In this document: piece after piece, positions 63,909 through 64,000 of the stretch
Position numbering within the stretch: position 1 is the first letter of the stretch
Layout: the number at the start of each line of letters is the position of its first letter
Translations under genes and position numbers: made by a program
Notes under the pieces: model-generated
Database searches by the model: none
Told to the model about the DNA's origin: nothing
Seen by the model: only the letters and a program-made list of their open reading frames with translations
Source of the DNA: Chelydra serpentina
Lineage: Eukaryota > Chordata > Testudines > Chelydridae
Reading direction: 5' to 3'
Length of the DNA stretch: 64,000 bases
Assembly (NCBI GenBank): GCA_037349315.1
Contig: JBAIAC010000004.1
Coordinates: forward strand, 42,287,001 to 42,351,000

Positions 63909-64000
63909 TTCTAGTATATACAAAAGTCTTCTAGGCCTTTGGCAGAACTAGCTGGATGTTGTTCCCCAGTGGCAGTTACCTGCAGTAGAGATATGTAAGG

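Overview
The window looks like intergenic or intronic DNA from a hidden-necked (cryptodiran) turtle. The evidence is the repeat set: a tRNA-Lys-derived Cry I SINE with a CR1-type tail (21970-22151), several CR1 LINE copies, Penelope-like fragments, hAT-like miniature transposons and a turtle-type Gypsy LTR family. I see no host protein-coding gene, rRNA or functional tRNA gene. Almost all recognisable coding sequence belongs to mobile elements.

The centrepiece is a complete, apparently very young Ty3/Gypsy retrotransposon at 23625-30474. It has 812 and 811 bp LTRs that differ only by one G in a homopolymer, ends TGTCA...TGACA, a perfect 5 bp target duplication (GGCAC), a tRNA-Leu-like primer site, a purine tract before the 3' LTR, and one uninterrupted 1604-codon gag-pol frame. 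Its pol order is protease, integrase, reverse transcriptase, RNase H, with integrase upstream of RT. That order is known from the Gmr1 group of Gypsy elements. The capsid region carries a SCAN-like motif, which fits the published view that the vertebrate SCAN domain came from a Gmr1-like gag.

Layout: 1-5.5 kb holds an old CR1 copy split by an antisense LTR and a MITE, a Penelope-like end, and a second antisense LTR. A third antisense LTR with a MITE inside covers 5984-7110. The stretch 7-21 kb is mostly unannotated DNA with a degenerate minisatellite, small hAT-like elements with 8 bp duplications, palindromic elements, a MIR piece and Penelope-like fragments. The Cry I SINE and the Gypsy element follow at 22-30.5 kb. 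At 30.9-34.2 kb there are two abutting hAT-like elements, CR1-type tails, and a GC-rich hAT-like element. 34.2-44 kb is mostly anonymous AT-rich DNA. 44-53.2 kb has a broken L2-like LINE, a SINE, a fold-back Penelope-like copy, hAT-like elements and a 5'-truncated antisense CR1 with a 323-codon frame. 53-64 kb has an old LINE fragment, a long antisense Penelope-like copy with a GIY-YIG nuclease remnant, large MITEs, a MIR piece, another fold-back Penelope-like copy and a terminal hAT-like element.

The parts do not form a host pathway. The relationships are between parasites: autonomous LINE and Penelope-like machinery probably moved the 5'-truncated copies and the SINE, absent hAT transposases probably moved the miniature elements, and the Gypsy element appears to encode everything it needs. 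All family names rest on motif recognition by eye, not on database searches.
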